In this document: piece after piece, positions 61,536-64,000 of the stretch
Layout of the letters: each line of letters opens with the position of its first letter
How positions within the stretch are numbered: position 1 is the stretch's first letter
Source of the DNA: Okapia johnstoni
Taxonomy: Eukaryota > Chordata > Mammalia > Artiodactyla > Giraffidae
DNA: 64,000 nucleotides
Assembly: GCA_024291935.2 (NCBI GenBank)
Contig: JAGTYA010000024.1
Span: 2,666,001-2,730,000, forward strand
Reading direction: 5' to 3'
Notes under the pieces: model-generated
Told to the model about the DNA's origin: nothing
Databases searched by the model: none
Seen by the model: the letters and a program-made list of their open reading frames with translations, nothing else
Made by a program: the position numbers and the translations under genes

Positions 61536-62561
61536 AAAGCATGCTGCTGTACAGGGTGGCCATCAGCTCTAGCCTACCAGAAGAGGGCAGCCTCGGCCTT
61601 CCAAGAAAAGCTGTACCACCTCGGAGTAAAAGCACCCAAGGGCTAGGTGATCCCACCTACCCAGGAGGGGTCCCATCTCTGCCATCCCCTCCCCAAGAAC
61701 CTTCGTGAAGACAGCAGCCATAAAGTCAGAGAGTCCGTCGCCATACTCAAGTGGCCCTTCCCTGTGCATCCCTCAAACCTCTGGGCCTCCTTTCCTTATG
61801 TGCTAACTGCTTCCTCATGGGACTGTTGTCAGAATCACTGTGATAATAATTACTTTATAGAGTTGTTTCGAGAAATCAAATGAGATCATGTACAGAAAGC
61901 ACTTGGCAAACAGCCTGGCACAACAGATGCCCTCAGCAAACAGTAGATGCTTTTAACGTTCCCCACTGACTTCTAAGCCCTAACACCTCACAACTCTGCT
62001 CTTTGAAGGCCAGTCCTGAAGCTTGAGGGCCAGCACAGGTCCCACCTCTGGGTTTCCAGAAGCAAAGGAGTCTAGTCAGTGAGGTTTGTTCTTCACCCTA
62101 GACCAAGGGGGCTAGAAAAGGGTCCCCTTCCACCTCGGTCAGAGCAGAGACTCCAAGAGCTGCAAAGGACAAGTCCTGGCTCTGCCATCAGTAAGTTGGG
62201 TGCAGCTGGTCCCCAATTTCCTCAACTGCAAAATGGCAATCTCCCCCTCAGATACCTCACCGGGTCTTATGTAGGGCATGCATGAAACTAGGTGTGAAAA
62301 ACAAGAGCTGATGCAAAGGGCCTTCAGGGGTGACAAAAGAAAGATTCATCTACCACTAAGGACACTAACATGTATCTCTGATAAAGGTGAACCTGTTCAT
62401 TCCAACCCCCCACCATTGGTGCATACCTTTCTCCCACTTGGAATCCCTCCAGCCCTGCATGCCGCCCAGGCAAACTCTCCTTCTGTCTCTTCCAGGATCC
62501 CTTTCTAGAATCCTTACAACACCCAGCCATACTGCTGATCAGGATTTAAAAGGGGTTCCCT

Positions 62562-63693
62562 CCTCTTACACTGTTGGTGGGAATGCAAACTAGTACAGCC
62601 ACTATGGAGAACAGTGTGGAGATTCCTCAAAAAACTGGAAATAGAACTGCCATATGACCCAGCAATCCCACTGCTGGGCATACACACCGAGGAAACCAGA
62701 ATTGAAAGAGACACGTGTACCCCAATGTTCATCGCAGCACTGTTTATAATAGCCAGGACATGGAAGCAACCTAGATGTCCATCAGCAGACGAATGGATAA
62801 GAAAGCTGTGGTACATATACACAATGGAATGTTACTCAGTCATTAAAAAGAATACATTCGAATCAGTTCTAATGAGGTGGATGAAACTGGAGCCTATTAT
62901 ACAGAGTGAAGTAAGCCAGAAAGGAAAACACCAATACAGTGTCAGTTCAGTCAGTTCAGTCGCTCAGTCGTGTCCGACTCTATGTGACCCCATGAATCTC
63001 AGCACGCCAGGCCTCCCTGTCCATCACCAACTCCCGTAGTCTACCCAAACCCATGTCCATCGAGTCGGTGATGCCATCCAACCATCTCATCCTCTGTCGT
63101 CCCCTTCTCCTCCTGCCCCCAATCCTTCCCAGCATTAGGGTCTTTTCCAATGAGTCAACTCTTCGCATGAGGTGGCCAAAGTATTGGAGTTTCAGCTTCA
63201 ACATCAGTCCTTCCAATGAACACCCAGGACTGATCTCCTTTAGGATGGACTGGTTGGATCTCCTTGCAGTTCAAGGGACTCTCAAGAGTCTTCTCCAACA
63301 TCACAGTTCAAAATACTAATGCATATATATGGAATTTAGAAAGATGGTAACGATAACCCTATATGTGAGACCGCAAAAGAGACACAGATGTATAGAACAG
63401 TCTTTTGGACCCTGTGGGAGAAGGCAAGGGTGGGATCATCTGAGAGAATAGCATTGAAACATGTATATTATCATATGTGAAACAGATCGCCAGTCCAGGT
63501 TCAATGCATGAGACAGGGTGCTCAGGACTGGTGCACTGGGATGACCCAGGGGGATGGGATGGGGATGGAGGTGGGAGGTGGGTTCAGGATGGGGGACACA
63601 TGTAAACCCACAGCTGATTCATGTGAATGTATGGCAAAAACCACTACAATATTGTAAAGTAATTAGCCTCCAATTGAAATAAATAAATAAAAA
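62562..63693 (+). mobile_element. Ruminant L1 3' end with nested BovB
   Basis: A young sense L1: end of ORF2 ([20 protein letters not shown], near 62770), then the 3' UTR to AATAAATAAATAAAAAG. Similar GGGTTCCCTC sequence on both sides suggests an imperfect duplication. A BovB end interrupts it at 62941-63313. Confidence 0.88.
62941..63313 (-). mobile_element. BovB 3' end nested in L1
   Basis: About 370 bases of antisense BovB (TTCAGTCGCTCAGTCGTGTC to CTTCTCCAACATCACAG) placed between ACCAATACAGT and ATACTAATGC of the L1. Confidence 0.88.
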
Positions 63694-64000
63694 GGGTTCC
63701 CTCTCAAAACAATCATTACTAACCATTAAAAAAAATAACAGTAATAACAAAATCACAAATCAATGCCCACCAGGCTTTCTCCCACCTCAGGGCCTTTGCA
63801 CTTGCTGGTCCTTTTGCCTGGAATGCTCGTCCCCTAGTTATCCACCTGGATTGATCCTTTGCTTTCTTCAGAACGGTGTTCAGATCTCAGTGAAGCCTTC
63901 CTTGGCCAAACTTTCTAAAAGTACAACCCTCTCTCCCGACAACCATGTCTCTTCCCTACTTCCCTTGCTCGCCTTAATTTTCTCTACAGCATTTACCATC

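Larger units (their letters stand above)
54900..64000 (-). other. AZIN2: AZIN2 intron (partial)
   Basis: At least 9.1 kb of intron precedes the exon at 54899. I searched for the upstream coding exons (FYAVKCN, SCANK) on the - strand and did not find them. The stretch holds two Bov-tA SINEs, three L1 3' ends, a CHR-like SINE, BovB fragments and MIR pieces, which are listed separately. Alternative 5' exons cannot be excluded. Confidence 0.7.

Noticed and set aside
61569..61769. - strand frame with LEYGDGLSDFMAAVF as a possible AZIN2 upstream exon
   Set aside because: It does not match the AZIN2 N-terminal residues, and I saw no fitting splice borders. The missing exons are expected past 64000.

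Overview
The window is ruminant (probably bovid) nuclear DNA. The evidence is the repeat content: many BovB (RTE-type) LINE copies, Bov-tA and BovA2 SINEs, CHR-type tRNA-Glu SINEs and ruminant L1 3' ends. Many of the young insertions carry exact target-site duplications. Genes are split into short exons with canonical GT/AG borders, as in a vertebrate, and nothing looks prokaryotic, viral or plasmid-borne.

Two protein-coding genes are present, arranged tail to tail. On the left, on the + strand, is the 3' end of TRIM62: the last intron (1-8055), the terminal exon encoding the whole PRY-SPRY domain (8056-8606) and a 3' UTR of about 2 kb. On the right, on the - strand, are the last seven coding exons of AZIN2 (antizyme inhibitor 2), from 54899 down to a stop codon at 30924 and a poly(A) signal at 30597-30602. 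The seven exons join with matching phases into an open frame of 367 codons plus stop. The first ~93 residues, including the PLP-lysine region of the ornithine decarboxylase fold, lie beyond base 64000. This order matches the neighbouring AZIN2-TRIM62 pair of mammals.

The 20 kb between the two 3' ends is mostly old repeats, but two things there stand out. At 19213-20013 (+) an exon-like block encodes a transmembrane segment, followed by pieces that resemble the N-lobe of a tyrosine-kinase-like domain in the right order. It is broken by an in-frame stop and frame changes, and I read it as a decayed kinase-like gene (hypothesis). At about 25640-26270 there is a compact CpG-island promoter-like segment with ETS, CRE and CTCF-type motifs and a nearby splice donor, but no recognisable gene beside it.

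The AZIN2 copy differs from active ornithine decarboxylases at three active-site positions. This fits its role as a non-enzymatic antizyme-binding regulator of polyamine metabolism. The rest of the window is a record of nested retrotransposition: BovB within BovB, BovB and BovA2 within L1, and a 34-bp micro-insertion with a perfect 10-bp duplication. I found no CRISPR array, functional tRNA or rRNA gene, intact transposon ORF or novel multi-gene system.
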